From contig NC_064035.1 in assembly GCF_932526225.1 (NCBI RefSeq), forward strand, positions 13,958,566 through 14,022,565: a stretch of 64,000 nt of DNA, written 5' to 3'. A program made the translations under genes and the position numbers. Shown here in pieces: positions 1 through 12,257 of this stretch (positions within the stretch are counted from its first letter, which is position 1; each line of letters starts with the position of its first letter). This DNA is from Nematostella vectensis. Its lineage: Eukaryota > Cnidaria > Anthozoa > Actiniaria > Edwardsiidae. The notes beneath the pieces are model-generated. The model saw nothing but the letters and a program-made list of their open reading frames with translations. It was not told the DNA's origin and did no database searches.

Positions 1-310
1 CCATTACTGAAAAGCAGCATTTTACTAGCAGATATCCTATTTTTTATAAAAACAAAGTGTTTTTTGAGCACTCATGCAGTTCCTAGAGAATTAATATTGT
101 ACCAAATGTACAAAAGGCCCAAGAAGGATGATAGGAGGGGGGATTACTCAGCTATTAATGGGGGAGGGGTCAAACAGAGCCCAAAATTCTCAGGATACTC
201 TTGCAAACAATTAATGCACATGGTGGCAGAAAATACTATACATTTGCCATTTTCTCTGACAGCATACTTTTTGGAAATACAAACTAAAGTAAAATCAACC
301 ACTCCCTTAC

Positions 311-1136
311 TTTGATGATCTTGTGCAAGTGTAGTTCAATCTTGCCCATCAACCTGTATTTGGGTCTTGGCATTTCTTGATCAAATCCTATCACTGCTAT
401 CTTCACTCGGTTTAGGCAGTTACTGATTTTGTTGGGAACCTACAATAAATCATATTATTTAATGTCTTTTTCTGCTACAGTAAGTATCTACACTATGCAT
501 AAAAAAAGTAATCCCAATTTCTTTAGCATTTTTAAATGTTAAGTATAAGTTAAAGCACTTCCAATAAGTTTAGTACAATACAAATTTTTAAGCTCACCAA
601 AATTGAAAAGTTTCTCACTTCTTCCCATATGACTTTGCCTTTCTTTCCATAAGGCTTTACAGAGGTGGACTTGGACATTGCTCCGACAGTGATGTTAACA
701 TACAAACCAAAACTTTCTGCTGCAATCTCCTTAGAAAGATGAATATTGGAAACTCCGAATATGCGAATAGACAGCATGCCTTTCTGTTAAAAAAAAAAAC
801 AGTGTTAAAAAGACAAGCAACAAAAGAAAACTAAAAAGTTGTCCATTTCACTTACTGGTACGTTAGCATTTTCCTTCAAAACAGGATCTTGCTCGCTTTT
901 TTTTACATCTGTGCCAGGTGGGATAAGTTATCAGATTATCATTTAATGGCAAATTTATGAAAGAAATCAACTGAACTTGAATAAACTGCTGCATCGATCG
1001 TTTGGGTAAACTTCTAGCTTTAGCTTAACGGCCTTAACGATAACTTTTTTCAAATCGAATAAAAAAGAACTCTTGGTTTACCTGGAATAGCAGATGAAAG
1101 TTCGTTAAACATGCTGATGGGAAAGTAAATATCTCT
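311..1136 (-). CDS. C2-domain protein, partial (four internal exons)
   Basis: Four consecutive minus-strand exons join in frame: 1136-1082, 908-856, 783-598 and 439-311, each with AG acceptor and GT donor and phases 0, 1, 0, 0, 0. The joined product begins RDIYFPISMFNELSSAIPD and then has a C2-type beta-sandwich: KGMLSIRIFGVSNI (strand 1), FGLYVNITVGAMSKSTSV, VIWEEVRNFSIL, a hydrophobic RVKIAVIGFDQ strand and a closing GKIELHLHKIIK strand. C2 folds usually bind membranes or proteins; the aspartate clusters of Ca2+-binding C2 domains are not obvious here. The last exon ends in a donor, so the gene runs off the left edge of the window. Upstream exons must lie between 1137 and the end of the lectin gene at 3260, or be non-coding; I could not identify them. 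It loosely resembles C2CD6-like proteins, but I am not sure of the family. No link to the lectin genes is implied. Confidence 0.7.
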
Positions 1137-1740
1137 CTACAAAATCAATTAATATTTTTTTTTCAAAAATATTTTTAGACAACAAAACTCAAAACTTCAT
1201 GCCGCCATTTTTCTTATTTTGGAATGGGACTAGGGTGAGCTAGACCCAAGTCTTCCACAGGTAACCCGTCACATATGATATGAATAGATTACTTTTGACA
1301 TCATTTTGTGATGGACGTCACCTGGCGGATTTATTTAATTTGTATACTCAAAGATATGAGTGGGCCCAGTTTGTCCACACTGTCCGTGGTATCATGACAG
1401 AAAGAGCAGTGTGTTTGTCAGAACCAGATCATTGGCTGGGTCAAATAAACAAGCAAGAATCCCCCCCCCCCCCCCCAAGGCCCATAATGATTATGGATCA
1501 AGGGTAGCCCACTCGTCAGTCGCGTCTCTCAATCTTTCCAGTTTAAAGAAGAAAGGGAAATCCTCTTATCACCCAGATATGTTTGTTGCAAAATAAAAGG
1601 AAAACAAAGAAGCAACTTTTTCGAAAGTTTCTTTTGTGACTTTTAGATAAAAACGCAACTTTTCACCACGTTTTTTAAACATTTAGATAATTATTGGAGC
1701 AATAAAGGACAAAATTGTCTTCAGAATTATTTCAGATTTA

Positions 1741-1990
1741 ATTGCGAACACTTCCGGAAAGCACAGCCAACCCCTCCCCCGCCACACACCCACCCCTCCC
1801 CAACCACACACCCACCCCTCCCCCAGCACACACCCACCCCTCCCTCACCACACACCGACCCCTTCCCCACCACACACCGACCCCTCCCTCACCACACACT
1901 GACCTCTCTCCACCACACAACTATCCATCCCCCACCAAACATCGACCCCTTCCCCACCACACACCTACCCCTCCCCACCACACACCCAAT
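1741..1990. repeat. C-rich minisatellite, ~22-bp unit
   Basis: About ten degenerate copies of a unit like CACCACACACCGACCCCTCC, read on the plus strand. It creates spurious Pro/His/Thr-rich ORFs on both strands. The rest of 1137-2329 holds a C-tract near 1461 and no coding signal. Confidence 0.85.
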
Positions 1991-2329
1991 CAAAGTTTCG
2001 TAATAATGTTTTGGTTCATGATAAAGTGGGCGGCACCCTGAGAGTTTATCTCTTCATTAGGCTATAAATGATTATCAATTCAATTCAATTATTTTATTTG
2101 GCACCTTTTCATCTTTCATTCACGGGCGTTGCTCCAATGATGATTCAATCAATGATTGATTATATTTCAATCACCCATCAAGATGAACCCCCCCCCCCCC
2201 ATCCCGCAGTATTTCACTATGGGCCTCGCAACAAGGGGTCCGGGGTGTTTATTTATATTTATTCCAGTTTTGTAACCTCTCATTCTCTTTATTTACTTTG
2301 AGAATTACAGATATATAGTGTCGTTAGAA

Positions 2330-2684
2330 GCACGGGTGGCCTAGTGTGTTAGCGCGTCGGCCTCTCACCGCTGTGGCCCAGGTTCGAATCCTGGCTCAAA
2401 CTGGGGATTTTTTCCTGGTTCCTGCCTTGAATCGAATTTGTCACAAGTGAGTTGAAGTTATTCTCCCGTGTTTCCAGTCTTCTCGGATAAGGACACTAAA
2501 CCGGAGGTCCCGTCTCTCCAAGCTGCACTACATTAACTGAACCGAAGGGACGTAAAAGAACCACTGGGGGACGCAATAAACCCTCTGGCAGTGACCACCC
2601 CCAGTGACAGTGCTTACCAGCCAACAATCCTCAAATGTGAGGGGCAGGCTGTAAATTGGAAAGAAAAGAAAAGAAAGAAAGTTA
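2330..2684 (+). mobile_element. tRNA-derived SINE, full length
   Basis: The head carries an RNA polymerase III A box (TGGCCTAGTGTG at 2337) and B box (GGTTCGAATCC at 2381-2391), as in tRNA-derived SINEs. The body includes a segment starting CTTCTCGGATAAGGACA that recurs at 48709. The tail is an AAAGA-rich run at about 2660-2684. The head does not fold into an intact tRNA with an aminoacyl stem, so it is a retroposon and not a tRNA gene. Confidence 0.8.
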
Positions 2685-2805
2685 GATAATGATGATGTGC
2701 ATAATCGCAGACTTGAGATTTTATTTTGTACGCCTCTTCGTTTCGTACATAGGCACTTCGGTTGGAGCAAAAGAAAGTAAAGCCGGATGTTTTGACTGTT
2801 TTTTT

Positions 2806-3265
2806 CCTGTATCTACAAAAGCCTAAACAGATTGTCTAGTACAGCTTGTCTGTATTCACTCTACTGTTCTAGTTGTACTGGTGGTATTTCTATCAGGCCT
2901 GTATCTACAAAAGCCTAAACAGATTGTCTAGTACAGCTTGTCTGTATTCACTCTACTGTTCTAGTTGTACTGGTGGTATTTCTATCAGGCCTGTATCTAC
3001 AAAAGCCTAAACAGATTGTCTAGTACAGCTTGTCTGTATTCACTCTACTGTTCTAGTTGTACTGGTGGTATTTCTATCAGGCCTGTATATACAAAAGCCT
3101 AAACAGATTGTCTAGTACAGCTTGTCTGTATTCACTCTACTGTTCTAGTTGTACTGGTGGTATTTCTATCAGGCCTGTATCTACAAAAGCCTAAACAGAT
3201 TGTCTAGTACAGCTTGTCTGTATTCATTCTACTGTTCTAGTTGTACTATGGTATTTCTATCAGGG
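2806..3265. repeat. 92-bp tandem repeat, 5 copies, at the 3' end of gene A
   Basis: Five nearly identical 92-bp units start at 2806, 2898, 2990, 3082 and 3174. The fifth unit runs into the terminal exon of the PAN-EGF-Link-CTLD gene, and its last bases supply the TGA stop at 3260-3262. Each unit therefore repeats the stop codon and adjoining 3' UTR sequence. It is probably transcribed as 3' UTR. Confidence 0.9.
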
Positions 3266-4206
3266 CTCAAGTGCCATGGGCCACTTATTTGTATTCAAAT
3301 AAGGCAGAGACTTTTCACAAACAAAAGGGAGCTGGAACGTGTCCGCGTCCGGAACATCTACCAGTCGACCAGTTTCCATGGCGACAGCTCCCAGTGGTCC
3401 TTGCGCACCAGGTGCAGTTATATTCCATAGGTTTGGGTTGACGCTACCACCGTCCAGCCATTCCCACGAGCTGTCGACCTGTTCAGAGAGAAATATTTTT
3501 AGGAGAATGTTGCAACAAATGCTAGGTGATTTCATGTAGAGAAAGGATGATAGATCATAGGATGATAAAATGGATGATAGATAATAGGATGATAAAATGG
3601 CGGCTGACTGAAATACCGTAATGATTCGAATAAGCGCCAGGAGCGCTTATAAAAATTTAATTTTCCGGTTCTTTGAGGGAGGGGGGTGGTTATTAGGGAG
3701 AGGGGGTTTACTGAAAGACAGTAAAAATGTTGTTAGACATTAAGTGAATACATACATTCATGGAGGGGATTCCATTGTTTACAAATTGATGTCAATATCG
3801 TTGTTAATATGTGAGAGCTAAATAAAATGATTCACATCATTCAAGTGGTGCTTTTGTTATGATATTTTAGAGGGGAGGGGAGGGGGCTCTTATTCCTAAA
3901 TTCGAGGTTGAAGGGGGGAAGGGCGCTTATTAGGGAGGGGGCGCTTATTTAAAGGAGGGCGCTTATTTGAATCATTACGGTATCCACATACCTCCTTAAG
4001 TCCCACAAGGAGGGAATCAACACTGGGCTTGCTTTCTGTCACGTGATGTCGCACGAAAAGCAGCTTCTCCGGCGATTTAAAGATACCGAGTCCGGCATCG
4101 TGCATGTGACAAACACGTGATGCCTCCGCCCATCTCACTTGAAGGTCCAGGAAGAAACGGTAGCAGGATCTTCCATTTTGGACCCAATTCTCTTCGTTAC
4201 AGTCAT
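3260..4206 (-). CDS. Gene A exons 5-6: degenerate C-type lectin-like domain and stop
   Basis: Exons 4206-3992 and 3478-3260 encode a CTLD: DCNEENWVQNGRSCYRFF, ASRVCHMHDAGLGIF, WEWLDGG and LPFVCEK. The long-loop sugar site is absent: there is no EPN or QPD, no WND, and the two internal cysteines usually found before WND are missing (GAVAM where a Cys is expected). It is therefore a protein-fold CTLD that is unlikely to bind sugar through Ca2+. The C terminus is short and ends at TGA 3260-3262, inside the 92-bp repeat. Confidence 0.85.
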
Positions 4207-7200
4207 CTAAAATTAATCCGTGATGCCAGTAAGAATTATACTGAGCCTAGGTATATGAAACGATAATTTTCTCATCAATGACCGTATTGGCCATATCGGT
4301 ACAAAAATACTCACTTATATTATCTTTGTGATAAAAAACAGGTACAATTCTGGTTGCATTTTGCTTTTTTGGTTAACTTTTCTTAAACGTGCTCGTTACT
4401 ACTTGCTCTAAAAGCTATAACACTTCGATAAACTTCAAGACGTCTGTAGAACTGTCCAAAGCCAAATGACGCCAATACTTAAGCCAACACTTTATAGTAT
4501 TGAAAATTTGTCAGGGATGACGTTTTGATACAAAAAGATGTCGTCATAGCGCGGGGATCACACATTATGGGGTTAGGGTTCGGCTTAGATATTGGTATCT
4601 AATTAGTATCTTAGAGAAATATAAAAAGATGTGGAATTAGGGCGGGGGAATTCCTAAGAGCCACACTCACTCCTATTCCATCGTTTCCTTAGACTTTTAA
4701 CACATCGGGCCAGGAATTCCGACGTGGATTTGCACTTAAGCCTTTTTTATGTTTGTGTAGTAAAAAAAAACATAAGTTATAATTTTGAATGTGTGCCGTT
4801 TTGGACAATTTTTCTTAAACGTGCTTGTTCTGGAATCAAGCCCTAAAGCTGAACCCTGAAAGCCCTAATGCTAGAACATTTCGATCAATTGAAAGACGTC
4901 TATAGAACTGTTCAAAATTTGATGACACCAATACAAGAAACTTTGTGATGACGTCATAGCAAGGGAGGTCACATAGCCTATACAACACACCTGTTTGTCG
5001 GTAGCAAAACGCGTCGAATGTTATGTCACCATTTACAGACCAACTCTCTACCCTCGGAACCCCATCGGCACCGCCACAGTTTGAAGTTGGCGTCTGTATG
5101 GGATAACCTCCAGAAACATCGGTGAGCCAGCCCCATCTGAAAAAAAGAATGCAAATATAGCATAAATACAATAAACCGGCTAAGGTTCCCGTCGATGTCA
5201 CCTTCAGATCGCATGTGTGATCCGTACAATTAGGCTCACGCAATGTATAGTCGAAGCTCAGACACCACATGTATCTAAACTGGGGTCCAAAGCACTTATT
5301 CATGTTAGTCGAATCGCTCTGCGGTTTATTGCCGGTCTTTTATATATGTTGAGGATGATGATGAATATGTTGTATCGATCATCGCCTATTTATTCTATCA
5401 AACCATTTTCACCAAAAGTGCTTCGATCCACTAAGCATTTGGAGATAATAGTTAGAATTACACTGACCCTTTCACGACGAAATTTGTGCCGGCCAATTGA
5501 GGTACAAGATAAGAGATTCAGCAGTTCAGTGTGTAAAAATGACAAAAAATTGGAGTGTACTAATGTTGTTGTGTGTATTGTTCGTATGATGACTACCTGC
5601 ACAAGTGATATCCTGTCTTCCAGGCCTCTGTCAGCTGTTCCCGCGAGGCCATGTGACCATGACGAAATTGACACATGCGCTCAGCTTCAGTAAAATTCAA
5701 TAGTCTCTTTTCCCATCCAGATAGATAGAAAACTTTATTATAGGTGCCTTTTCCTTTGTAATCTCTTACCAAGTCTGGATCTGAAACAAACGCGAAGCAA
5801 CGAAAGTGTTTTATACCACTCCAACAAGGAGCATTTAGAACTCCCTTCTTTATATGAATCTTCAGATATAGGATACATACCAACCGCGCAGTTGGCATTC
5901 AAGAAAGGCACTACCCTTATCTCTAGTCCACAGTTACAGCGGTATGACCACGAAGAGTAATCAGCCGTGCAGGTCCCTCCGTTAAGACAGGGGCTCGAGA
6001 AACAGGGATCCTGAAAAGAGAGACAATGATGTGATTAGAAACACAGGGATCCTGAGAAAAGATAAAATGTGGCTCGAGAAACAGGGATCCTGAAAAGAGA
6101 GACAATGATGAGATTAGAAACACAGGGATCTTGAGAAGAGATAAACAGGGGCTGGAGAAACAGGGATCCTGAAAAGGAACACAATGATGGGATTTAAAAG
6201 AAAATGAAGGGCTTGGGAACATATATATAAACAGGGCGCTTATAAACAGCTGGTATCCTTAAAAGAAATGAAAAGCAGGGATAATGAAAATAGGTAAGTA
6301 AAATAGGAAATTAAAGGGGGAAAACAGATGCTATAATAACACCAATGACACACCATTGTCTGTGTAAATGTGTAAATTTTTGCATATCGCAAATACATTG
6401 CGAGACATGGTAAAATGCGCGTCATATGCGAACTTTCCAATATTAATACTTTTCTAAGCAGATTACAAATCAGTAGTTTGAGGCGCTTAGGTGAGAGGTG
6501 TAGGTGGCGTGACGGTGGCCCTCATGTTACTGTCGAATCCTTTGTATCGCCACGCCGCATTTTCAAAACATCGATTTGTTTTTGTCTTTTGGGATTTTTT
6601 TGTTCCGCCAGTCAAATTATTCTATTCTATTCTAAGCCAATCAGATTCTTGCCATCTCTTGCCTAGTGCAGTTGCCTGGCTTTCTGTCGCGACACTGTCT
6701 GGTTTTCGTCCAGAGGATAGCCAGGGAAGTGCACAAAGCGAGACTCTGATTGGCTCAGAATGGTTTTAATGACGGAACAGAAAAACAAAACAAATCGTGT
6801 TTTGATAACGAGGGTCGCAATACAACGGATTCACAGTAAATTAACAAAAGCAAGCACTGGCAGCTTAACCCACCTTCACCTCAATACCTGAGATCCTCTT
6901 GTAAAATTCAGAAATATGTTCGTGTTTTTATAAAACATTTTTTTTTTCAAAATGCTCGCCAAATAATTTTTAGTCACTTGTTGCTGAACAAATGTGTTTT
7001 CTTTTTTTCAAAATGCTTCGCTGCTTGCAGATGACGTCAAAGTGCTCGGGTTCGCCAAAAAATTATGGCCGTACTCGCATGCTCGCCTAGACAATTTGCT
7101 ACCCTTAAAGGACTTTGATTTAGACAGCTCGATTTAGTCATATGCGACCTTTCTACGACATGTCTTAGCCCTGAATCACACACTACGACTTACGTTGTCG

Positions 7201-8535
7201 AGCATATGTAAAATCGATGTAAAATTTTAAACTTCTGTATATACAAACGAAACATTAAACGTTTGTATGTACAGAAGTCGAAACGAGTCGAGGCTGATTT
7301 ACATTCTAAGACTCGCGAGTGAGAGGTGTCGCATACATTAATCGTGCTGTCTGAATCAGCCTTTCGAGTCTTAGAATGTAAATCAGCCTACGACTTTACT
7401 ACTATGCTCGACTACTTATTACAGATTTGAGGTGTGAGATTACGCCAAAGCAATAGTACACAGTGCTGTTCTCAGTTAAGGTCTCGGTAAAGGTAAACGG
7501 AAAAAAATGCTATAAAAGCGCAGTCGAAATTTCCTCACACACTTTATGACATGGCATAATTATCTATCAGATCCCGAAAATTTTAAGGCGATATCTTAAA
7601 ACCAGTCGCGAGGTTACGCCCGACAAGCTCGAGTTCTCGCCTCAAAATAATACGCTAGAAAAGTCAAAGTTTGGCGTGAATTCACGGTCAACAGGTCACG
7701 GGAAACAGCAAAGGCCCATTTTTAGCCGTCTTAGAATGCGATTTTGTGAAAAAAATTTTTTGATATAATATTGATACAGGTTTTGCAAAAAAACACAAAA
7801 ACAAACAGTGGTGTCAAATTTACCTTTACCAAGACCTTAAGCTCTAATTTAGGGCGGATCATCGTGCCATATTCTCGCGAGAGAAAGAATTAGCAGGAGT
7901 GGGAGTTCGATGGCTGACAAAATAAAAGTAAAGAATTTGACTAAAATTTGTCAATCCATTTTTGCTTTATAATCTCAAAATATGAAAGTACACATTAGAA
8001 TGTTTTCGTTGTAGAATGAAAAATTATTTAAAAAAAAGATGTATTCTATGTAAAATAAGCACTCTTCTCACCCCACGACAAAAACTAGTAGTTGCGGGGT
8101 TGTTGTGAACTATGTAGATATCTACAAATCTACTCAGAATTTGTAGACCAGCAAAATGATTCTTATTGACACAACAACGAAATGAAATATAACATCTCAA
8201 CTTGAAGATATACTTACAGCCAATCCGTGGTAGGCGAATCTTGCGCGATGGCGTAACGCAAACTTTTGCTCGAGGTGTGTCGAGTTGTTGATTTCACAAG
8301 TGAAAAGGGTATCATTTCTTTCTTTCTTTCCAACATTGACTGACTTGCAGCTGTGAAAAGCTGCACATCTAAACTTACAGCTCATAACGTCTTTGGCGTG
8401 AAAGACATCGATAATGTAACCAACGAGGGCAGTATTATTTATCCCCATAAAATTGATGACCTGGTACTCTGAATTGTAACAGCGGAAAAGAAGTAGCAGA
8501 ACATTTGCAAAGACCAGCACAAAAAGCGGTCTCAT
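3260..8535 (-). CDS. Gene A: secreted PAN-EGF-Link-CTLD protein, 403 aa
   Basis: Six exons join with perfect phase: 8535-8218, 6010-5881, 5780-5597, 5136-4991, 4206-3992 and 3478-3260 (1,212 nt including TGA). All introns are GT-AG. The product has a signal peptide (about 1-22), a PAN/apple domain (to 106), an EGF-like domain (107-150), a Link domain (about 150-259) and a C-type lectin-like domain (260-400). There is no transmembrane segment, so it should be secreted. Link domains bind hyaluronan in vertebrate link proteins, CD44 and lecticans; EGF, Link and CTLD together are the lectican set, here with a PAN domain at the N terminus and in a different order. It lies 6.9 kb downstream of, and on the same strand as, the giant lectin gene. 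A role in extracellular matrix or glycan recognition is inferred. Confidence 0.88.
4991..5780 (-). CDS. Gene A exons 3-4: Link (Xlink) domain
   Basis: Exons 5780-5597 and 5136-4991 encode the Link pattern: VFYL, FTEAERMC, GHMASREQLTEAWKTGYHLC, RWGWLTD, GYPIQTP, NCGG and FDAFCYRQ. The four Link cysteines and the YPI and GW signature residues are present. In characterised members this fold binds hyaluronan. The split falls after the second cysteine, in phase 2. Whether basic and tyrosine hyaluronan-contact residues are conserved needs structural modelling. Confidence 0.9.
5881..6010 (-). CDS. Gene A exon 2: EGF-like domain
   Basis: The exon opens DPCFSSPCLNGGTC, continues to YRCNCG and ends at a final Cys, giving the six-cysteine EGF pattern. 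It runs from phase 0 to phase 1. Its acceptor and first six codons are part of a 79-bp tandem repeat that extends into the upstream intron (5993-6200). Confidence 0.9.
5993..6200. repeat. 79-bp repeat carrying the EGF exon acceptor, ~2.7 copies
   Basis: Units start at 5993, 6072 and 6151 and share GCTCGAGAAACAGGGATCCT, which on the minus strand is the exon's AG acceptor followed by codons for DPCFSS. Only the unit at 5993 leads into the real EGF exon; the other two are decoy acceptors in the upstream intron. Confidence 0.85.
6201..8217. other. Intron 1 of gene A; nested hairpins, no exon seen
   Basis: I see no coding exon. Two perfect or near-perfect inverted repeats occur: arms 7232-7249 and 7260-7277, and 25-bp arms 7291-7315 and 7365-7389. 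They look like the remains of a foldback element. Confidence 0.6.
8218..8535 (-). CDS. Gene A exon 1: signal peptide and PAN/apple domain
   Basis: The ATG at 8535 opens MRPLFVLVFANVLLLLFRC, a clear hydrophobic signal peptide. Residues 23-106 follow, with the cysteine spacing of a PAN/apple domain (CKFRC, then CKSVN, then CEINNS) and the typical ending near RFAYHGLA. PAN domains bind proteins or carbohydrates. The exon ends at a GCT|GTAAG donor, phase 0. Confidence 0.88.
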
Positions 8536-11500
8536 CTTAACTCAACGTTCACTCGTAAACTGAGAACTTTATAGAACTTTTTGATTTTCCAGCTTGTTCT
8601 TTTAAGGCAGGTGCTCAAAATGAGCTTAAAAACAAGTTGAATACAGACAATACCTTCAGATTTTTTTGTTTTTGTTTTCTAGGCTTTCCCATACATTTGC
8701 TATAGATTCAGCCTTCGTGCATTTTACTCTCTTCTACAGTCATCCATTTCAACTGCCCTTTTGTTCGTTTATTGCAATTAAAAGTAAATCAAGAAGCTCG
8801 CTGTGAATCACGCGGAGACCGCGTTCTTTGCGAATGCTCAGGGGGCAGCCGAAGAAAGAAAGCGCTGAATTCTCGAGCGTTGCTGTGAATCATATTGAAG
8901 TTTCAACATTCGCTTATTTCCCACCCTCATCAATGTTTGATGTAATATCAAAAACCACAAGTAAGCGCTTTCCTAGATTTCCTAAAGGTAACGCATTTTA
9001 AACCATGACAACATCACAAACTTTTAGATCCTTCACAATATTCCATTATGTTAATGTTTATGTTTTTTATTATCATTGTGCTCTTGTGTATTTGTATGCT
9101 TTAGAAGGCCACCTTTATCCTAGAGCTGACCCCAATGGTTCAACTTAACGAAAGCAAATACTATATCTAACGCTAACCCCAATACCAAAGCTGACGCTAA
9201 ACCCAATACTTACGCCTTAGACGCACGACATCTCGTACACAACAATTTTCTGAAAACAATTGATAAGTTTATTTAGTTTATATTAGTTTTTTCTTCGGGA
9301 ACTGATGGAGAACAAAACAAGAATAGCAATTTCTTCATGGGGTAGCTCAGAGTGCGCTTTTTAATAATCACGATAGCCGCCAAACTTATTTCAAATGCTT
9401 TGCCAGTTGATCATGAAAACAGCCATCGGATGATTCTGAAATATGAGAACCTAAGAGCGCGTTAGCACTAGAGCGATAGTGTATTAATAAATTTACCCAC
9501 ATTTTGCGCATTACGTTTTTTTCCGATCAGGAATCGTGTTTACACTAACATTTATAGAATATTGTTATAGTCAAAAATAAATAACAGTCCAAAATGAATA
9601 TAATGTGTTAATGACTCTAAAAAGGGATTTTCCCTTTGGACTAGGTATTTTGGGGTACGAAAAGTTTTATCCCATTTGGTTTCCTTCATCTCTTTTCCAC
9701 TCTCTCATTTTTTATATCTATTTTATCTTACCACTTTAATGTTACCAAATTAACATACTTTAGCTGTTAACTAACGCTAACCTCAACTACCGATACTTAA
9801 CTAACGCTAACCCCAATATTTAATTGAACTAACGCTAACCACAATACTTGAACTAACGCTAACCGCAACTAACACTAACCGCAATCATCTCCTTTTCACT
9901 CTCCTCGTTATTTCACTTATATCAATCTAGCCAAAAGAAAGAAAGATAAACTTTCAAATTCTGAAAAAAAATTCAATTTGATTGAAATTTGAATTTTATT
10001 GAGCTTTGAAAATATTCCTGGCCGCGCGAAAGGAGATTTTATCGAATGAATAATTCCCAGTTTGGCGGGAAAATCAAGGAAACATAAGATAAGAGAGGGA
10101 CACTTTGGTATTACCCGCGCGCCATGTCGATTCCGAATCTGGCTATTTTTAGTAACCACCACCTCACCTCTGCGCGTGAGGATTTGCTCCTTTTATTTTG
10201 TCCTACTCCCCCGCGGATTGCGTGTTGTTGTTTTGCCAACTCGATAGGAATGAAATAGATCATGTAAAATAACTCGGAAGAAGAAAACAAGTCTAACTTA
10301 AGTAAGCAAGATTGGCAAATACACTAACAGAAAGCTAAATCCCTGAATAGTTTGACTGTCTTGATTGTCTGAGCAGCGAAGTCAAGTCAAGAAGAAAGAA
10401 AACACCGACGAGTGATAAAATGGCTGTGATACCGCGTTTGATTCAAATCCTGACTCCAGCTTGTATAATATACTTAATAGTTATAGAAATGTCTAGAAAC
10501 AACATCAAAGAAGTACAGTAATATCTCCCTTGTTATTTTCTCGCTATTAGAAAAGCTCAGATATTTCAGCTTGCTGGCTTTGATCATCACAAAAATGCAT
10601 TCCCCCGATACAAGGATAGTTTTATGAAATGTATTTTCTTGGATTCATTCTCAATTCACCGGAATATTCACAGAAATCAATATCGTATCTAATGTCTAAC
10701 TTACAGATTTCGTTTGACCATAAGGAAGATAATTAATGTTGAAAAACCACGAAGAAGCAGCAAGTTATAGCGGAAGCGATGTTTGAAGCACGAGGTTTTA
10801 AATGAAGTCTCTTTTTTTAAACGTTTTCGTTTTCTTGAAGATATGCATCCAACCAAGGTGTTGGCAACTACTCTTTAGCCAAATAATAGCACGGGTGCTT
10901 TGACAAATTTCAAATCGAACAAGGAAAGAAAAGCAGAATCACCACTCTCAATAAAACGCTCAAAATACCACACAGGGGAGAGAGATCAGCAAACACAGCT
11001 CAATATAAAAAAATAGATACCTTTATTCTGATCCTCCAGGTTCATTTCCATGGCCTCAAAACACAATGTTCACTCCTTGAAGGCTTGTAAAACCACTTAG
11101 ATGCCTTTACGGATTGCAAAGCATTATGGGAGATCCAGGGAAAATTCACGAGGGGAGGGCCAGTCAACACTCTTCTCCCATAAAGTCAGATGTTTTTTTT
11201 ATAATTCTTTTTACCCCGAAGCTAAACAAATTAATTTCAGGTCATACAGACCCAGAATACCAGTGTAAACAATTTTGGAATGTATTTGGTTCCAGAAAAG
11301 ACAGCATTTAGGAGAGCTGTGGTGATTCATTAGAAAATTATTTTCTCATCCAGGCAAAGCCAAACAAGAAAAAAACATGAATCCACCTTTGCTTGCAAAT
11401 ATCCATAAGCAAAGCACTCAATTATGCCCCAATAGACTTCATGATGTCCTGACACACTCTCCTAATATGCTCATAGCTGTATTTTTGATGAAAAATACAA

Positions 11501-12257
11501 GCAACCATCAAGTTGTGCTCGCTTCAGCACAACGACCAGGGATTAAAAGTGGGGACCGCAAAAGCACTGTTACAAAGCTTGGATACCGCTGACTAGGTGC
11601 AGCTGTGTTTGACTTTGACGGGCTGTATAAAACTCAGAATAGGGGGGAGGTATCTGTTTTCAGTCTGTTTTTTGTAAATTCAAAAATAGCCAGGAGTCAA
11701 TGGGTTAAATTCAATTTAAAATATTTATTTGCTAAAAAAAAAGTAAAATGCTAGCAGAGTTTTATTCGCGTCTCTGGGTTATCGTGTTGTTTGTTTGAAT
11801 ATGTGACAGGGTCTCTGTTTGCAGGGTAAAAAGAGAATGCTCCTGTTAGCAGGGCAAAAAGAAGAGCATATGCTTTCACATATTATCTTTTTCCACAATT
11901 CTCCCCAACTAAATAAACAAAATATTAAAAAAATTCGTAGAAACACACCGCTTAAAAATCGAATACAATTTTGCCCCTTTCTGATTAAAAATAAAAACAT
12001 GCAAAATACATATTGTACGAAACGTAGCGTGATTAATTGTGGTGGATATTTTACTTTTGTTTCCGGAAAGAATAGAGTAGTTCAGTAGTTCAATGGTTAG
12101 GTCGATTGATTCGGTCATTTAGTTTCGTCCGCACAATCTGTTGTCACAATTTTTACATTTTTTTTTTCTTTTTTTTAATAATAATAATAATTTATAATAT
12201 TACTGTACTTGGTGCGTCATTACGTCCAAATTAAAGGATATTTTTATATACTCTCAG
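8536..12257. other. Intergenic stretch between gene A and the plus-strand LamG exon
   Basis: I see no supported exon. A degenerate repeat with the core CTAACGCTAACC occurs at 9160-9200 and 9765-9885. An ATG at about 10421 on the plus strand opens a short hydrophobic peptide (MAVIPRLIQILTPACIIYLI) that could be a signal-peptide exon for the orphan plus-strand exons, but no splice link can be shown. Confidence 0.5.

Noticed and set aside
1742-2041. Pro/His/Thr-rich ORF
   Set aside because: It arises from the C-rich minisatellite in one frame, with an equally open Gly/Val-rich shadow on the other strand.
2330-2403. tRNA gene
   Set aside because: A and B boxes are present, but there is no closed acceptor stem or full cloverleaf, and the sequence continues into a SINE body and tail.
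8567-8573. TATAAAG box upstream of the gene A start
   Set aside because: It lies only ~32 nt before the ATG, so transcription would start at or inside the start codon; probably chance in AT-rich sequence.
9765-9885. Telomere-like CTAACGCTAACC repeat
   Set aside because: Units are irregular and not TTAGGG-type; it is a degenerate interstitial repeat.
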